From the NCBI RefSeq assembly GCF_030268225.1, contig NZ_BSQG01000004.1, positions 496,001 to 560,000 on the forward strand: DNA of 64,000 bases. Reading direction: 5' to 3'. Position numbers and translations under genes: made by a program. This document shows, one piece after another, positions 45,708 to 56,183 of the stretch. Below the pieces are notes generated by a model. It did not search any database and had not been told where the DNA came from. It saw only the letters and a list, made by a program, of their open reading frames with translations. The stretch is from Nocardiopsis ansamitocini (GTDB taxonomy: Bacteria > Actinomycetota > Actinomycetes > Streptosporangiales > Streptosporangiaceae). The stretch's first letter is position 1; each line of letters opens with the position of its first letter.

Positions 45708-46588
45708 GTACTCCTCCAGGGTGAACTTTCCCCGCGAAAGTGAGTAACCTTTCTTCCAACCGACAAACGCCCCGTTGCCACAGATAAACAATGACAGCCG
45801 CTTATATATTCCCGATTTTTTACCGGTGTTTTGCCAGTGTTTTACCGATACCCCAATTGCAGCATTGATTAAAGTTGAACTGTCCGGTTTTGTCAACTAT
45901 TCTGCATGTTGTTGCAGGAGTGAGGGGAGTTGTCCGCAAAACGCGTATTTCCAGGTCACAGCCAACAAATTAGACCCAATACACAAAATGTGACATAAAT
46001 CACTTTTTTTCCAGAGCTGTTTGCCAAGCCGGAGGCGGGGCCACCACCTGGGCGTCGGCCCAAGTTTTGGCTTCACCATTCACTCGACCCGAGTTTTTAT
46101 TTCTTTCTCGCTTCTTCTTTGTTATGGAAAAATTAATTCCACGGCTCCCGCGCATTCGAGGACCAGCGCGCAGTCCTCTTCCAAAGGCCTGCGGAGACAC
46201 CACCGGGCACTCAAGGACGACCCCACGCCGCCGGCGGCGTGTCAGCCGACGTGACGAGGACCGCGAAACCACTCACCCCGCCGGCGGCCGTCCTTGTGCG
46301 GACCAGCGGGAGGTGCCGACCATGGCGAACCGGTGCCCTTCTCGGACCGGCCCCCATCCCGTCCTCCCCCGGGAGCACTGGGGGCGCACGGGCTCCGCCT
46401 TCCCATACTCGGCATCGCATGCGTCCTCGTCTGCGACGAGAGCACGTGGCCAAGCATCCGGAGCGACTCGTGAAGTGAGGTCTTGACCGGCTCCGATGCG
46501 CAGGTCCCTGGATGGCGGAGTGCCTTCGCGACCCGTTTCGTCACGAGGAGCGGAGCAGACGAGGACCGGGGCCGACCTTGTCCGGGGG
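45708..46588. other. Long non-coding region upstream of the regulator
   Basis: No gene is supported. The part nearest the regulator (45750-46130) is A/T-rich, holds three 11-bp direct repeats (45818-45850) and an inverted repeat CTGCA-TGTTGT-TGCAG at 45902-45917. The rest, to the convergent end of the oxidoreductase gene, shows nothing recognisable. Confidence 0.5.
45818..45850. promoter_or_regulatory. Three 11-bp direct repeats, probable OmpR-type operator
   Basis: TTTTACCGGTG, TTTTGCCAGTG and TTTTACCGATA follow each other with no gap, in exact 11-bp phase. OmpR-type winged-helix regulators bind such one-turn direct repeats. They lie 111-143 bp upstream of the atypical regulator's GTG, so autoregulation is likely. 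Confidence 0.6.
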
Positions 46589-47224
46589 TCAGTACGCGAC
46601 ACCGACGAACCGGCCGACAGAGGCGGGATCCCGGGACAGGGCGAGCAGGGCGTGGGCAAGATCCGCGCGGGAGATCGAACTGCCGCGTACCACGTTGCCG
46701 CCGACGGTCGTGCGATAGACGCGGGTAAGGGGGCCGTCGGTCAATCGAGGCGGGCGTACCACCGTCCACTGGAACTCACTCCGTTCCATCTCCTCCTCCA
46801 TCGCCGCAAGGTCTGCATAGGTCGCGCGCAGGGCAGCTCTGAGAGAGGGGATCACAACACAACGCTGCACAAGCCCTTCACCGTCGGGAACCGGGCCGAC
46901 CGGCACCGCGCTTAGCGCAAGAAAGCGTTTGACTCCTCCTTCCTCTAGCGCTCGCAAAACCCGGCCGGTCCCCAGAGAAGCGACGCCTACCTGCTTTCTG
47001 CCGCGCGGACCCAGCGCGGAAATGACGGCATCCCGTCCCGCGACGAATTCAGCCAGCCTTTGCGAGGTGAGCACATCGGCTGTCACCGTTTCGAGAGCAG
47101 GGTGCTTGAGGAGAACCCTCGCCGGATCGCGCACCACGGCTGTCACCCGCCACCCGGAATCGAGAGCTTGCCGGACCACATGCTGCCCGGTTCCACCAGT
47201 CGCCCCAAAAACTGTGATCTTCAT
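46589..47224 (-). CDS. NAD(P)-binding oxidoreductase, atypical SDR
   Basis: The protein begins MKITVFGATGGTGQHVV, an NAD(P)-binding Rossmann motif, and has VISALGPRG, LALSAVP and WTVVRPPRLTDG, the pattern of NAD(P)H-binding atypical SDRs (NmrA/YwnB group). The length is 211 residues from the ATG at 47224; AAAGG lies about 10 nt upstream and an earlier GTG at 47242 is less likely. It is divergent from the PKS supply genes across a 393-bp promoter region. Its role in the cluster is unclear; reduction of a quinone intermediate is one option. Confidence 0.75.
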   Translation of the reverse strand: MKITVFGATGGTGQHVVRQALDSGWRVTAVVRDPARVLLKHPALETVTADVLTSQRLAEFVAGRDAVISALGPRGRKQVGVASLGTGRVLRALEEGGVKRFLALSAVPVGPVPDGEGLVQRCVVIPSLRAALRATYADLAAMEEEMERSEFQWTVVRPPRLTDGPLTRVYRTTVGGNVVRGSSISRADLAHALLALSRDPASVGRFVGVAY

Positions 47225-47617
47225 GGGTTCGGCACCTTTCACGTACGGCCGGTTTCCGGGTTCCCACGATCACTACAACAACGCTAAGTGCCGAGTCAAT
47301 CGGCTACCGCCCCGGAAGGGCTCCTGCCGGTCAATGGCGGAGAAGAAAAATTTTTATTTGATCTGACATACTTGACAGACCTGCCGAGATGTTCACATTT
47401 AAATGAATGAATCTGACTTCATTCTGAAATACCATCCTTGACTGCGATGCCATGGAGGAGTGAAAATAATTTCGGTGGCCGATTCATCGTGAAGCAAATC
47501 CGAAGCCGCAGTCTCGGTGGAATACGAATTCGAAACCGAGACCAGCCCCACCGAGGAATCGATCACTCGCCCCCCGCACCCGGCAATTATTCTGCACAAA
47601 AGCAACATTAGGCGAAC
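47225..47617. promoter_or_regulatory. Divergent promoter region at the start of the type II PKS cluster
   Basis: This 393-bp A/T-rich gap separates the minus-strand oxidoreductase from the plus-strand biosynthetic operon. TTGACA at 47372-47377 could be a -35 box, with ACATTT 17 nt later as a weak -10. ATCTGAC occurs twice (near 47361 and 47408), the second inside an AATGAA/TTCATT inverted repeat. No copy of the regulator's 11-bp repeat was seen. Confidence 0.4.
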
Positions 47618-48571
47618 ATGGAATCCATCGCTTTTATTTTCCCAGGCCAGGGTTCGCAGCGCGTCGGAATGGGAACGGAGTTCCACCAGCGTGCTCCGGA
47701 CCTGGCCGACACCTACTACCGCACCGCCGACGAAATACTCGGGTTCTCGCTCTCGGATCTGTGCCGGAATGCTTCCGCCCAGACGCTGCGCGACACCTCG
47801 ATCACCCAACCGGCGGTTTTCCTCACCAGTCTCGTAGCCCTGGAGCTACTGCGCGATCACGCTGTGGCACCTGACGTCGTAGCCGGACACAGCCTTGGCG
47901 AATTCACGGCGCTCGTGTGCGCCGGGGCACTGGAATGGACCGACGCACTCAGTCTGGTCCGGCGGCGCGGAGAGTTGATGAAAACGGTCAACGAGAAGGT
48001 TCCCGGGACCATGGCGGCTGTCCTGGGGCTGGAAAAAACCGTAGTGGAGGCGGCCTGCTCCGAGGCCCTGGTGAAGACGGGGGAGATCGTCGAAGTGGCC
48101 AACGACAACGGCCCCGACCAGGTCGTGGTCTCCGGGCAGGTGCGAGCTGTCGAGGAACTGATTCAGATAGCGAGAAGTGCGGGCGCGCGGCGGGTCGTGC
48201 CGTTGGGTGTCGGGGCGCCTTTTCATTGCAGTCTCCTGCGGGAGATCGAGGAGGAATTCGCCGAAGTCCTGGAAGGGACCGATTTTCGCGACCCGACTAT
48301 TCCGGTGATCTCCAGTGTCACTGCCGAGCCGCTCTCGGACGCCCACGACATCATCCGCATACTGCGTCGCCAGTTGACGGCTCCGGTGCGCTGGCGCGAG
48401 ACGGTCATCCGTATGTCACACGGGGGGGCGGAAAAATTTGTCGAGGTCGGGCCGGGGCGGGTCCTTACCGGACTGTGTCGGACGATCCTCCCGACAGCCC
48501 AGACCTACACGACCGCCACCGTCGACGAATGCGAGAAGACAACCGCCGCCCTTGCCAAAGCGGAACTGTGA
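47618..48571 (+). CDS. Malonyl-CoA:ACP transacylase
   Basis: This FabD-type enzyme loads malonyl units onto ACP. It opens IAFIFPGQGSQRVGMG, carries the nucleophile Ser92 in VAGHSLGEFTALV, and has VPLGVGAPFHCSLL with the catalytic His and VEVGPGRVLTGL near the end. The length is 317 residues, normal for the family. As first gene of the operon, it gives the type II PKS its own transacylase where most clusters borrow the fatty-acid one. The ribosome-binding site (AGGCG) is weak. Confidence 0.92.
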   Translation: MESIAFIFPGQGSQRVGMGTEFHQRAPDLADTYYRTADEILGFSLSDLCRNASAQTLRDTSITQPAVFLTSLVALELLRDHAVAPDVVAGHSLGEFTALVCAGALEWTDALSLVRRRGELMKTVNEKVPGTMAAVLGLEKTVVEAACSEALVKTGEIVEVANDNGPDQVVVSGQVRAVEELIQIARSAGARRVVPLGVGAPFHCSLLREIEEEFAEVLEGTDFRDPTIPVISSVTAEPLSDAHDIIRILRRQLTAPVRWRETVIRMSHGGAEKFVEVGPGRVLTGLCRTILPTAQTYTTATVDECEKTTAALAKAEL

Positions 48572-48622
48572 TCGGTTGCGCGGATTTCCGCTTCGCCAAC
48601 GCTTCGTGGAGGTAATCGCACA

Positions 48623-50353
48623 ATGCCAGGCAAGGTGTTAGTCGCCAACCGCGGTGAAATCGCGGTTCGGATCATCCGAGCGTGCCAGGACGCCGGGATC
48701 TCAACCGTCGCCGTCTACGCCGCACCGGATAGAGACGCCCTGCACGTGCGGGCGGCGGATGAAGCGCACTCGCTGGGCGGGGACACCCCGGCCACCAGTT
48801 ACCTCGACATGGCGAAGGTGCTGGCTGTGGCGGCTCGATCGGGAGCCGACGCGGTGCATCCCGGTTACGGCTTTCTGTCCGAGAACGCGGATTTTGCGCA
48901 GGCAGTCCTCGACGCCGGCTTGACCTGGGTCGGACCACCGCCACAGGCCATCCGCGATCTGGGAGACAAGGTCGCGGCGCGCAGCATCGCACAACGCGTG
49001 GGGGCGCCTCTGGTGGCCGGTACTCCCGGTCCGGTCAGTGGTGTTGAGGAAATCCAGGCGTTCGCGGACCGGCACGGGTTGCCCATCGCCATCAAGGCCG
49101 CCTTCGGCGGTGGTGGAAGAGGGCTGAAGGTCGCTCGTGCCAGGGAGGAGATCCCGGAGCTTTACGAGTCGGCTGTGCGGGAGGCCACCGCGGCCTTCGG
49201 AAACGGAGCGTGTTTCGTCGAGCGCTATCTGGAGCGTCCCCGTCATGTGGAGACGCAGTGCCTGACCGACACCCACGGCAACGTCGTCGTCGTGTCCACT
49301 CGCGACTGCTCGTTGCAGCGGCGTCACCAAAAACTCGTGGAGGAAGCACCTGCGCCTTTTCTCACCGATCAGCAGGACGCGGAGATACGTGCGGCATCGA
49401 AAGCCATCATGCGAGAAGCCGGCTACGTAGGGGCAGGAACCTGCGAGTTCCTGGTCGGCGCAGACGGGGCTCTTTCGTTTCTCGAAGTCAACACCCGTCT
49501 TCAGGTCGAGCACCCGGTCACGGAAGAGGTCACGGGTATCGACCTGGTACTCGAAATGCTGCGTATCGCAGACGGTGAAGAAATCGGTTATGACGATCCC
49601 GTCGCCAGAGGGCACTCCATCGAGTTTCGTATCAATGGCGAAGACCCAGGAAAAGGATTCCTTCCCACACCGGGAACAGTGGCTGCCTTTGTTCCGCCGA
49701 CCGGTCCAGGAGTGCGGGTCGACACCGGGGTGGAATCCGGAAGCGTTGTCGGCGCGGCCTGGGATTCCCTCCTCGCAAAACTGATCGTCACCGGCGCCAC
49801 CCGGGAGCAAGCACTGGGGCGTGCTCGCCGGGCCCTTGCGGAATTTCACGTCGACGGTATAGCAACTGTTCTTCCTTTCCATCGCGCGATCGTCATGGAA
49901 CCGGCATTTGTTGGATCTTCGTTCGCCGTTCACACTCGTTGGATCGAGACTGAGTTTTCCGCCGAACTCTCCCCGTTCACACCTCCGAGCACCGGAACCG
50001 TGCCCGAATCCCTATGGGAGACAGTCGTTGTCGAGGTCGAAGGCCGGCGTTTGGAAATCGCTGTTCCCGGGCCGTCCACAGCGCCGGGAAACCGGATGAA
50101 GCGACGGGCCAACCCGCAGAGCAGGAGTGCGGTGTCCGGTGACACGCTCTCCTCCCCCATGCAGGGGGCCATCGTGAAAATCGCCGTTCGCGATGGTCAG
50201 CACGTCGAAGAGGGCGAACTGGTAGTCATGCTCGAAGCGATGAAGATGGAGCAACCGCTCAACGCCCCTCGTTCCGGAACGGTCAGAGGGATCAAGGTCG
50301 ATGTGGGGGATACGGTCGCCTCGGGTGCCGTCATTTGCGAGATAAAAGAATGA
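48623..50353 (+). CDS. Acyl-CoA carboxylase alpha chain: biotin carboxylase plus BCCP (JadJ-like)
   Basis: The protein carboxylates biotin for making malonyl-CoA. The biotin carboxylase part begins [19 protein letters not shown] and has the ATP-grasp loop [32 protein letters not shown] and FRINGEDP. The C-terminal carrier domain has the biotin Lys541 in [10 protein letters not shown]. The length is 576 residues, typical for actinomycete fused alpha chains. GGAGG lies 12 nt before the ATG. Dedicated carboxylase genes also occur in the jadomycin cluster; its partner chains lie at 61.1-62.9 kb. Confidence 0.94.
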   Translation: MPGKVLVANRGEIAVRIIRACQDAGISTVAVYAAPDRDALHVRAADEAHSLGGDTPATSYLDMAKVLAVAARSGADAVHPGYGFLSENADFAQAVLDAGLTWVGPPPQAIRDLGDKVAARSIAQRVGAPLVAGTPGPVSGVEEIQAFADRHGLPIAIKAAFGGGGRGLKVARAREEIPELYESAVREATAAFGNGACFVERYLERPRHVETQCLTDTHGNVVVVSTRDCSLQRRHQKLVEEAPAPFLTDQQDAEIRAASKAIMREAGYVGAGTCEFLVGADGALSFLEVNTRLQVEHPVTEEVTGIDLVLEMLRIADGEEIGYDDPVARGHSIEFRINGEDPGKGFLPTPGTVAAFVPPTGPGVRVDTGVESGSVVGAAWDSLLAKLIVTGATREQALGRARRALAEFHVDGIATVLPFHRAIVMEPAFVGSSFAVHTRWIETEFSAELSPFTPPSTGTVPESLWETVVVEVEGRRLEIAVPGPSTAPGNRMKRRANPQSRSAVSGDTLSSPMQGAIVKIAVRDGQHVEEGELVVMLEAMKMEQPLNAPRSGTVRGIKVDVGDTVASGAVICEIKE

Positions 50354-50615
50354 TGAGAGCTTCATGTTCGACTCCGACCAGAAAAACGGCAGCACTCACG
50401 GGCAGAAATAAAACCCCTGGAAACCTGCCAAATCCTCGACATCCCGATATCAAAATTTCTTTGGATTCGAAAACCGTTTCGAACGGCAAAGATTTTTGCA
50501 CCGTCGAACCACCACGAAAACCTTGACCTTCCGGAAAGCGGACCCTTCTTCTTTGAATGCTGCTTTTCCGATGAGTGCCAATTTCGCGCCGGTATCGAAA
50601 AACAGGGAGACGCGT

Positions 50616-52085
50616 GTGGATGCCCAAGTCATTGTCGTGGGTGCCGGCCCAGCCGGAATGATGCTCGCGGGAGAGCTCCGATTGGCCGGAGTGGACGTCA
50701 TCGTTCTGGAACGCCTTGCCAAGCGCACAGGAGAGTCCCGCGGACTGGGATTCACCGCTCGCACCATGGAGGTTTTCGACCAGCGCGGTCTGCTGCCCCG
50801 GTTCGGGGAGATCGCGATCAGCAACCACGGCCACTTCGGCGGGCTTCCGGTCGACTTCGGCCTGCTCGACGGCGCCCACCAGGCGGCGAAGAGCGTTCCA
50901 CAGTCCCAGACCGAGACGGTGTTGGAAGAGTGGGTCCTCGGGATGGGCTGCGACATCAGACGCGGCCACGAAGTCCTCGCGGTGAAGGACAACGGCAACG
51001 AAGTGGAGGTCGAGGTCCGTGGACCAGAGGGCATTCTCCGGCTCACCAGCGGCTACCTCGTCGGTTGCGACGGCGGGCGCAGTCTCGTGCGCAAGGCCCT
51101 CGAATTCGACTTTCCCGGGACTCCCGCGACCCTGGAAATGTTTCTGGCCGACGTGAAAGGGCTCGATCTCGCACCCAGGATGATCGGGCAGACCCTACCG
51201 GGCGGCATGGTCATGGTGGGACCGCTACCGGACGGTGTCACCCGCCTCATCGTCTGCGAACGCGGGACCCCGCCGCAGCGCCGCGAAACACCACCGGCGT
51301 ACGAGGAGGTCTCCGCTGCCTGGAAACGCCTCACCGGTGACGACATCTCCCACGGAGAACCGGTGTGGGTGAGCTCCTTCGGCGATGCCACCCGTCAGGT
51401 CACCGAATACCGCAGGAACAGGGTCTTCCTGGCCGGCGACGCCGCACACATCCACCTCCCGGCTGGTGGCCAAGGCATGAACACGAGCATTCAGGATGCC
51501 GTGAACCTCGGCTGGAAACTCGCCGCCGTCGTCCAGGGGCGAAGCCGTGAAGCGCTCCTGGACAGCTATCACACCGAACGCCATCCGGTGGGCGAACGCT
51601 TGCTGATGAACACGCGGGCGCAGGGGCTGTTGTTCCTGAGCGGTCCCGAGATGCAGCCGCTACGCGACGTGATGTCCGAGCTCATCGCCTATGAGGACGT
51701 GGGTCGGCACCTGGCCGCGATGGTCAGCGGTCTGGAGATCCGCTATCCCGTCGACGGAGGGCGGCACCCCCTGCTGGGGAGGCGTATGCCCGGCCTGAAG
51801 CTGTCCGGACCGACCCGTTTCGCCGACAGCACGGAGGTACTGCACAGCGGACGCGGCGTCCTCCTGGATCTGGGGGACAACCCTGAACTACGCCGAAGGG
51901 CCGCGGGGTGGGAAAGCCAAGTGGACATCGTGACCGCAGAACTCGGGCCGCTCCCGAAGGACAGTCCCCTGAACGCAACCACCGCAGTACTGGTGCGCCC
52001 CGACGGTTACGTGGCGTGGGCCGCGCCTGGAAGCCACGGCGACCTGCCAATGGCGCTGGAGCGGTGGTTCGGACCACGGCGATAA
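50616..52085 (+). CDS. FAD-dependent aromatic monooxygenase (PgaE/JadH-like)
   Basis: This is a class A flavoprotein hydroxylase of the kind that oxidises angucyclinone intermediates with NADPH and O2. The FAD motif VIVVGAGPAGMMLAGEL is at the N-terminus, YLVGCDGGRSLVRK holds the DG motif, and RVFLAGDAAHIHLPAGGQGMN the GD motif. The GTG at 50616 is chosen: AGGGAGA lies 6 nt upstream and the FAD motif follows at once, while the longer frame from 50496 has no site. The length is 489 residues. It precedes the cyclase and minimal PKS genes. Confidence 0.9.
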   Translation: MDAQVIVVGAGPAGMMLAGELRLAGVDVIVLERLAKRTGESRGLGFTARTMEVFDQRGLLPRFGEIAISNHGHFGGLPVDFGLLDGAHQAAKSVPQSQTETVLEEWVLGMGCDIRRGHEVLAVKDNGNEVEVEVRGPEGILRLTSGYLVGCDGGRSLVRKALEFDFPGTPATLEMFLADVKGLDLAPRMIGQTLPGGMVMVGPLPDGVTRLIVCERGTPPQRRETPPAYEEVSAAWKRLTGDDISHGEPVWVSSFGDATRQVTEYRRNRVFLAGDAAHIHLPAGGQGMNTSIQDAVNLGWKLAAVVQGRSREALLDSYHTERHPVGERLLMNTRAQGLLFLSGPEMQPLRDVMSELIAYEDVGRHLAAMVSGLEIRYPVDGGRHPLLGRRMPGLKLSGPTRFADSTEVLHSGRGVLLDLGDNPELRRRAAGWESQVDIVTAELGPLPKDSPLNATTAVLVRPDGYVAWAAPGSHGDLPMALERWFGPRR

Positions 52086-52126
52086 CCGTCCCCCATCACA
52101 GCCGACCCGATTGCGAGGAGACAAAC

Positions 52127-52456
52127 ATGCACAGCACTTTGATCGTGGCCCGGATGGCCCTCCATTCGAGTGACGAGGTGGCCCGTCTGTTCGGCTCGTT
52201 CGACGCGACCGACATGCCCCATCTCATGGGGACGCGCCGTCGCCAGCTGTTTTCGTACCAGGGCCTCTACTTCCACGTTCAGGACTTCGACACCGACACC
52301 GGCGGCAGGCGCATCGAACAGGCCAGGCGAGAGCCACGCTTCGTTCGGATCAGCGACGACCTGAAGCCCTACATCAATCCCTACGACCCGACCACGTGGC
52401 GCTCCCCCGCGGACGCGATGGCCACACGCTTCTACAGCTGGGAGGCGTCAGCGTGA
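52127..52456 (+). CDS. TcmI-family polyketide cyclase
   Basis: The 109-residue protein has the small TcmI/JadI-type cyclase signature: [10 protein letters not shown] at the start, [35 protein letters not shown] and a C-terminal [20 protein letters not shown]. Members close later rings of angular or linear aromatic polyketides. GGAG lies 8 nt before the ATG. Its stop overlaps the KSalpha GTG. Confidence 0.9.
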   Translation: MHSTLIVARMALHSSDEVARLFGSFDATDMPHLMGTRRRQLFSYQGLYFHVQDFDTDTGGRRIEQARREPRFVRISDDLKPYINPYDPTTWRSPADAMATRFYSWEASA

Positions 52457-53724
52457 ACGACAGGCGAGCTGTGATCACCGGTATCGGCGTGATCGCCCCC
52501 GGGGGGATCGGAGTGAAGGAATTCTGGAGCCTTCTCAGCGAAGGGCGGACGGCGACGCGGGGAATCACTTTCTTCGACCCGTCCCAGTTCCGCTCCAGGG
52601 TGGCCGCGGAGATCGATTTCGACCCGCTTGCCTCTGGACTGGGCCCCCAAGAGGTCCGACGTATGGACCGCGCAGCCCAACTGGCGGTCGTGGCCGCTCG
52701 TGAAGCGGTGGCCGACAGCGGGCTCGAGATCGACCGGCTCTCCCCCTACCGGGTCGGGGTCACCATCGGTAGCGCGGTAGGCGCGACGATGGGCCTGGAC
52801 CAGGAATACCGCGTGGTCAGCGACGGTGGGCGACTGGATCTGGTCGACCACGGGTACGCGGTGCCCCACTTGTACAACTATCTGGTGCCCAGCTCGTTCG
52901 CGGCAGAGGTTGCTTGGGCGGTGGACGCGCAAGGTCCGTGCACCGTGGTCTCCACGGGCTGTACTTCCGGTCTCGACGCGGTCGGCCACGCCGTCGAGCT
53001 GATCCGCGAGGGCTCGGCGGACGTCATGATCGCCGGCGCCTCGGACGCGCCCATATCGCCGATCACCATGGCCTGCTTCGACGCCATCAAGGCGACCACG
53101 CCACTCAACGACGCCCCCGGAGAGGCGTCTCGCCCCTTCGACGGAACCCGTAACGGATTCGTACTCGGCGAGGGATCGGCCGTGTTCATCCTGGAAGAGC
53201 GTGAAGCCGCCAAACGGCGCGGGGCCCACATCTACGCGGAGGTCAGTGGTTACGCCTCTCGGTGCAATGCCTTTCACATGACGGGCCTTCGGCCGGACGG
53301 CGTGGAGATGGCCGAGGCCATCGGTGTCGCCCTTGCGGAAGCAGGCACTGCCGCAGCGGAGATCGACTACGTCAACGCACACGGATCAGGGACCAAACAG
53401 AACGACCGGCACGAGACCGCGGCGTTCAAGAAAAGCCTCGGGGAGCACGCCTACCGGGTTCCCGTCAGCTCCATCAAGTCGATGGTCGGCCACTCCTTGG
53501 GGGCCATCGGCTCGATCGAGATCGCCGCCTCGGTACTGGCCATGGAGAACAACGTGGTCCCACCCACCGCGAACCTCCATACACCAGATCCCGAATGCGA
53601 CCTGGACTACGTTCCCTTGACCGCTCGGGAGTGGCCGACGGACACGGTGCTGACGGTCGGCAGCGGTTTCGGCGGCTTCCAGAGCGCGATGGTCCTGACG
53701 GGCGAGAAACGGGGGACGCGATGA
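52453..53724 (+). CDS. Ketosynthase alpha of type II PKS
   Basis: KSalpha catalyses each chain-extending condensation on the ACP. The 423-residue protein has the nucleophile Cys170 in [14 protein letters not shown], the His-containing [18 protein letters not shown] and [15 protein letters not shown], all intact. The GTG at 52453 overlaps the cyclase stop (GTGA) and the gene overlaps KSbeta by ATGA, so the three are translationally coupled. Confidence 0.96.
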   Translation: MNDRRAVITGIGVIAPGGIGVKEFWSLLSEGRTATRGITFFDPSQFRSRVAAEIDFDPLASGLGPQEVRRMDRAAQLAVVAAREAVADSGLEIDRLSPYRVGVTIGSAVGATMGLDQEYRVVSDGGRLDLVDHGYAVPHLYNYLVPSSFAAEVAWAVDAQGPCTVVSTGCTSGLDAVGHAVELIREGSADVMIAGASDAPISPITMACFDAIKATTPLNDAPGEASRPFDGTRNGFVLGEGSAVFILEEREAAKRRGAHIYAEVSGYASRCNAFHMTGLRPDGVEMAEAIGVALAEAGTAAAEIDYVNAHGSGTKQNDRHETAAFKKSLGEHAYRVPVSSIKSMVGHSLGAIGSIEIAASVLAMENNVVPPTANLHTPDPECDLDYVPLTAREWPTDTVLTVGSGFGGFQSAMVLTGEKRGTR

Positions 53725-54938
53725 ACGCCCGGACCGTGGTCACGGGAATGGGGATCGCAGCGCCCAACGGGCTCGGAGCAGAGGACTTCTGGACGGCCAC
53801 CCGGAACGGCCGGAGCGGGATCGGACCCGTGTCCCGCTTCGACCCCGCCCAGTACCCCCTGCGGTTGGCCGGCGAGGTGCCGGGATTCGTTGCCGAGGAC
53901 CACCTGCCGGGGCGCCTCCTGCCCCAGACCGACCGGATGACGAGGCTCGCGCTGGTCGCAGCCGACTGGGCGCTGACCGACGCGGGGATCACCCCCGATG
54001 AGGTACCCGCCTTCGATATGGGGGTCGTCACCTCCAGCTCTTCGGGGGGCTTCGAATTCGGCCAAGGAGAACTCCAGAAGCTGTGGAGCAAAGGCAGCCG
54101 CTATGTCAGCGCCTACCAGTCCTTCGCTTGGTTCTACGCCGTCAACAGTGGCCAGATCTCCATTCGCAACGGGATGAAAGGACCCAGTTCAGTATTGGTC
54201 AGTGACCAGGCGGGCGGCCTCGACGCGGTGGCCCAGGCCCGGAGACAGATCCGCAAGGGCACTCCCATGATCGTGACCGGTGGTGTCGACGCCTCCATCT
54301 GTCCCTGGGGATGGGTCGCTCAGCTGGCGAGCGGACGGCTGAGCACCGGCGACGACCCGCGGCGGGCTTACCTTCCCTTCGACGCGCACGCCCATGGCCA
54401 TGTTCCGGGCGAGGGGGGCGCGATCCTTCTCCTGGAGAACGTCGAGAACGCACGATCGCGTGGCGCACGGATCTACGGAGAGATCGCGGGGTACGCGGCT
54501 ACCTTCGATCCACGGGCGGGCAGCGGCCGCGAGCCCGGACTGCGAACAGCCATCGAGCTGGCGCTTGCGGACGCGGAGGTACGGCCCGAGGACGTCGACG
54601 TGATCTTCGCGGACGCCGCCGCCATCCCGGAGATGGACCGTGTCGAAGCCGAAGCCATCGCCGCGGTGTTCGGGCCGTACGGGGTACCGGTGACCGCACC
54701 CAAGTCGATGACCGGACGACTGTACTCAGGCGCCGCTGCCCTGGACCTGGCGTCCGCCCTGTTGTCGATCTCCACCGGCGTGATCCCGCCGACCACCAAC
54801 GTCGAGGCGGTTCCCGACTACCGGCTCGACCTGGTGACGGACGAGCCTCGCTCGACTCCGATACGTACGGCCCTGGTGGTGGCCCGCGGCCACGGCGGAT
54901 TCAACTCCGCGGTCGTCGTCCAGGCCCCATCAGACTGA
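53721..54938 (+). CDS. Ketosynthase beta / chain length factor
   Basis: KSbeta pairs with KSalpha and sets chain length. The active-site Cys is replaced by Gln163 in [13 protein letters not shown], the hallmark of chain-length factors and often linked to malonyl decarboxylation for an acetate starter. The 405-residue protein is otherwise a normal thiolase-fold subunit. The ATG at 53721 overlaps the KSalpha stop. Confidence 0.96.
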   Translation: MNARTVVTGMGIAAPNGLGAEDFWTATRNGRSGIGPVSRFDPAQYPLRLAGEVPGFVAEDHLPGRLLPQTDRMTRLALVAADWALTDAGITPDEVPAFDMGVVTSSSSGGFEFGQGELQKLWSKGSRYVSAYQSFAWFYAVNSGQISIRNGMKGPSSVLVSDQAGGLDAVAQARRQIRKGTPMIVTGGVDASICPWGWVAQLASGRLSTGDDPRRAYLPFDAHAHGHVPGEGGAILLLENVENARSRGARIYGEIAGYAATFDPRAGSGREPGLRTAIELALADAEVRPEDVDVIFADAAAIPEMDRVEAEAIAAVFGPYGVPVTAPKSMTGRLYSGAAALDLASALLSISTGVIPPTTNVEAVPDYRLDLVTDEPRSTPIRTALVVARGHGGFNSAVVVQAPSD

Positions 54939-54976
54939 TCCCTTCTCCCTTCCCATCCACCCGAAGAAGGATTCTT

Positions 54977-55246
54977 ATGAGCACAAAGAATTTCACCCTC
55001 GACGACCTGAAGCGAATCCTGCGTGAGGGGGCCGGTTCGGACGACGACATCGACATCGACGGGGACATCCTCGACGCCGGGTTCGAGCAGTTGGGCTACG
55101 AGTCCCTGGCTTTGTTGGAGACCGGCAGCCGAATCGAACGTGAGTACGGGATCACCCTCGATGAGCCCTCTCTCGTCGACGCCACCACCCCTCGCGCCCT
55201 GATCGCACTGGTCAACGCCCACCTCGCCGACTCCCTCGCTGCCTGA
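54977..55246 (+). CDS. Acyl carrier protein of type II PKS
   Basis: The 89-residue protein carries the phosphopantetheine site Ser43 in LGYESLALLE and the acidic composition of ACPs (DDDIDIDGDILD). GAAGAAGG lies about 10 nt before the ATG. It is third of the minimal PKS set, 38 bp after KSbeta. Confidence 0.95.
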   Translation: MSTKNFTLDDLKRILREGAGSDDDIDIDGDILDAGFEQLGYESLALLETGSRIEREYGITLDEPSLVDATTPRALIALVNAHLADSLAA

Positions 55247-55334
55247 AGGCCGACCGGCGCCCCTTCACCGGGGCGGGTCCCCACTCAACCGACACGGCCG
55301 GTCGACCCCACGACCCCCACGTTCAGGAGAAGTC

Positions 55335-56120
55335 ATGCCCCAGCAGGACCAACGAGTCGCCCTTGTAACCGGAGCCACCAGTGGAATCGGCCTCGCCGTC
55401 ACCCGACTGCTGGCTGTTCAGGGACACCAGGTTTTCATCGGAGCGCGCACCACCGAGAACGTGGTCGGCACGGTGAAACGCTTGCGCGAGGAGGGAATGG
55501 ACGTGGACGGCGCCACCCTCGACGTCTGCTCCGACGACAGTGTCGAAGCGTTCGTCCAAGCAGCGGTGGACCGCTTCTCCACGATCGACGTCCTGGTCAA
55601 CAACGCAGGCCGCAGCGGTGGTGGTGTCACCGCCGATATCACCGACGAACTGTGGGAGGCGGTCATCGACACCAACCTCAACAGCGTCTTTCGCATGACC
55701 CGGGCGTCTCTCAACGCCGGCGGCATGCGGCACAAGCAACGCGGTCGCATCATCAACATCGCCTCGACCGCGGGCAAACAGGGGGTGGTACTCGGAGCTC
55801 CGTACTCGGCGTCCAAACACGGTGTCGTGGGTTTCACAAAAGCGCTCGGCAACGAACTGGCCCCTACCGGGATCACCGTCAACGCGGTCTGCCCCGGCTA
55901 CGTGGAGACGCAGATGGCCCAGCGGGTCCGCCAAGGCTACGCCGAGGTCTGGAACACCTCCGAGGACGCGGTCCTCGAGAAGTTCAGCGCCAAGATCCCC
56001 CTCGGCCGCTACTCCACCCCTGACGAGGTCGCCGGCCTCGTGGGCTATCTCGCCTCCGACACCGCGGCCTCGATCACCTCCCAGGCGCTCAACGTCTGCG
56101 GCGGCCTGGGCAACTTCTGA
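55335..56120 (+). CDS. Polyketide C9-type ketoreductase
   Basis: This 261-residue SDR is the actinorhodin-KR type that reduces one carbonyl of the nascent chain and steers first-ring closure. Motifs are TGATSGIGLAVTRLL, NNAGRSGGG, NIASTAGKQGV and the catalytic YSASK. The C-terminal VCGGLGNF is the characteristic ending of this subgroup. CAGGAG lies 6 nt before the ATG. Confidence 0.94.
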   Translation: MPQQDQRVALVTGATSGIGLAVTRLLAVQGHQVFIGARTTENVVGTVKRLREEGMDVDGATLDVCSDDSVEAFVQAAVDRFSTIDVLVNNAGRSGGGVTADITDELWEAVIDTNLNSVFRMTRASLNAGGMRHKQRGRIINIASTAGKQGVVLGAPYSASKHGVVGFTKALGNELAPTGITVNAVCPGYVETQMAQRVRQGYAEVWNTSEDAVLEKFSAKIPLGRYSTPDEVAGLVGYLASDTAASITSQALNVCGGLGNF

Positions 56121-56183
56121 CCCGCACGAACACTCGCCGTCCCCCTCCATCGGAGCACCTTTTCACCCCAAGGAGACACCACC

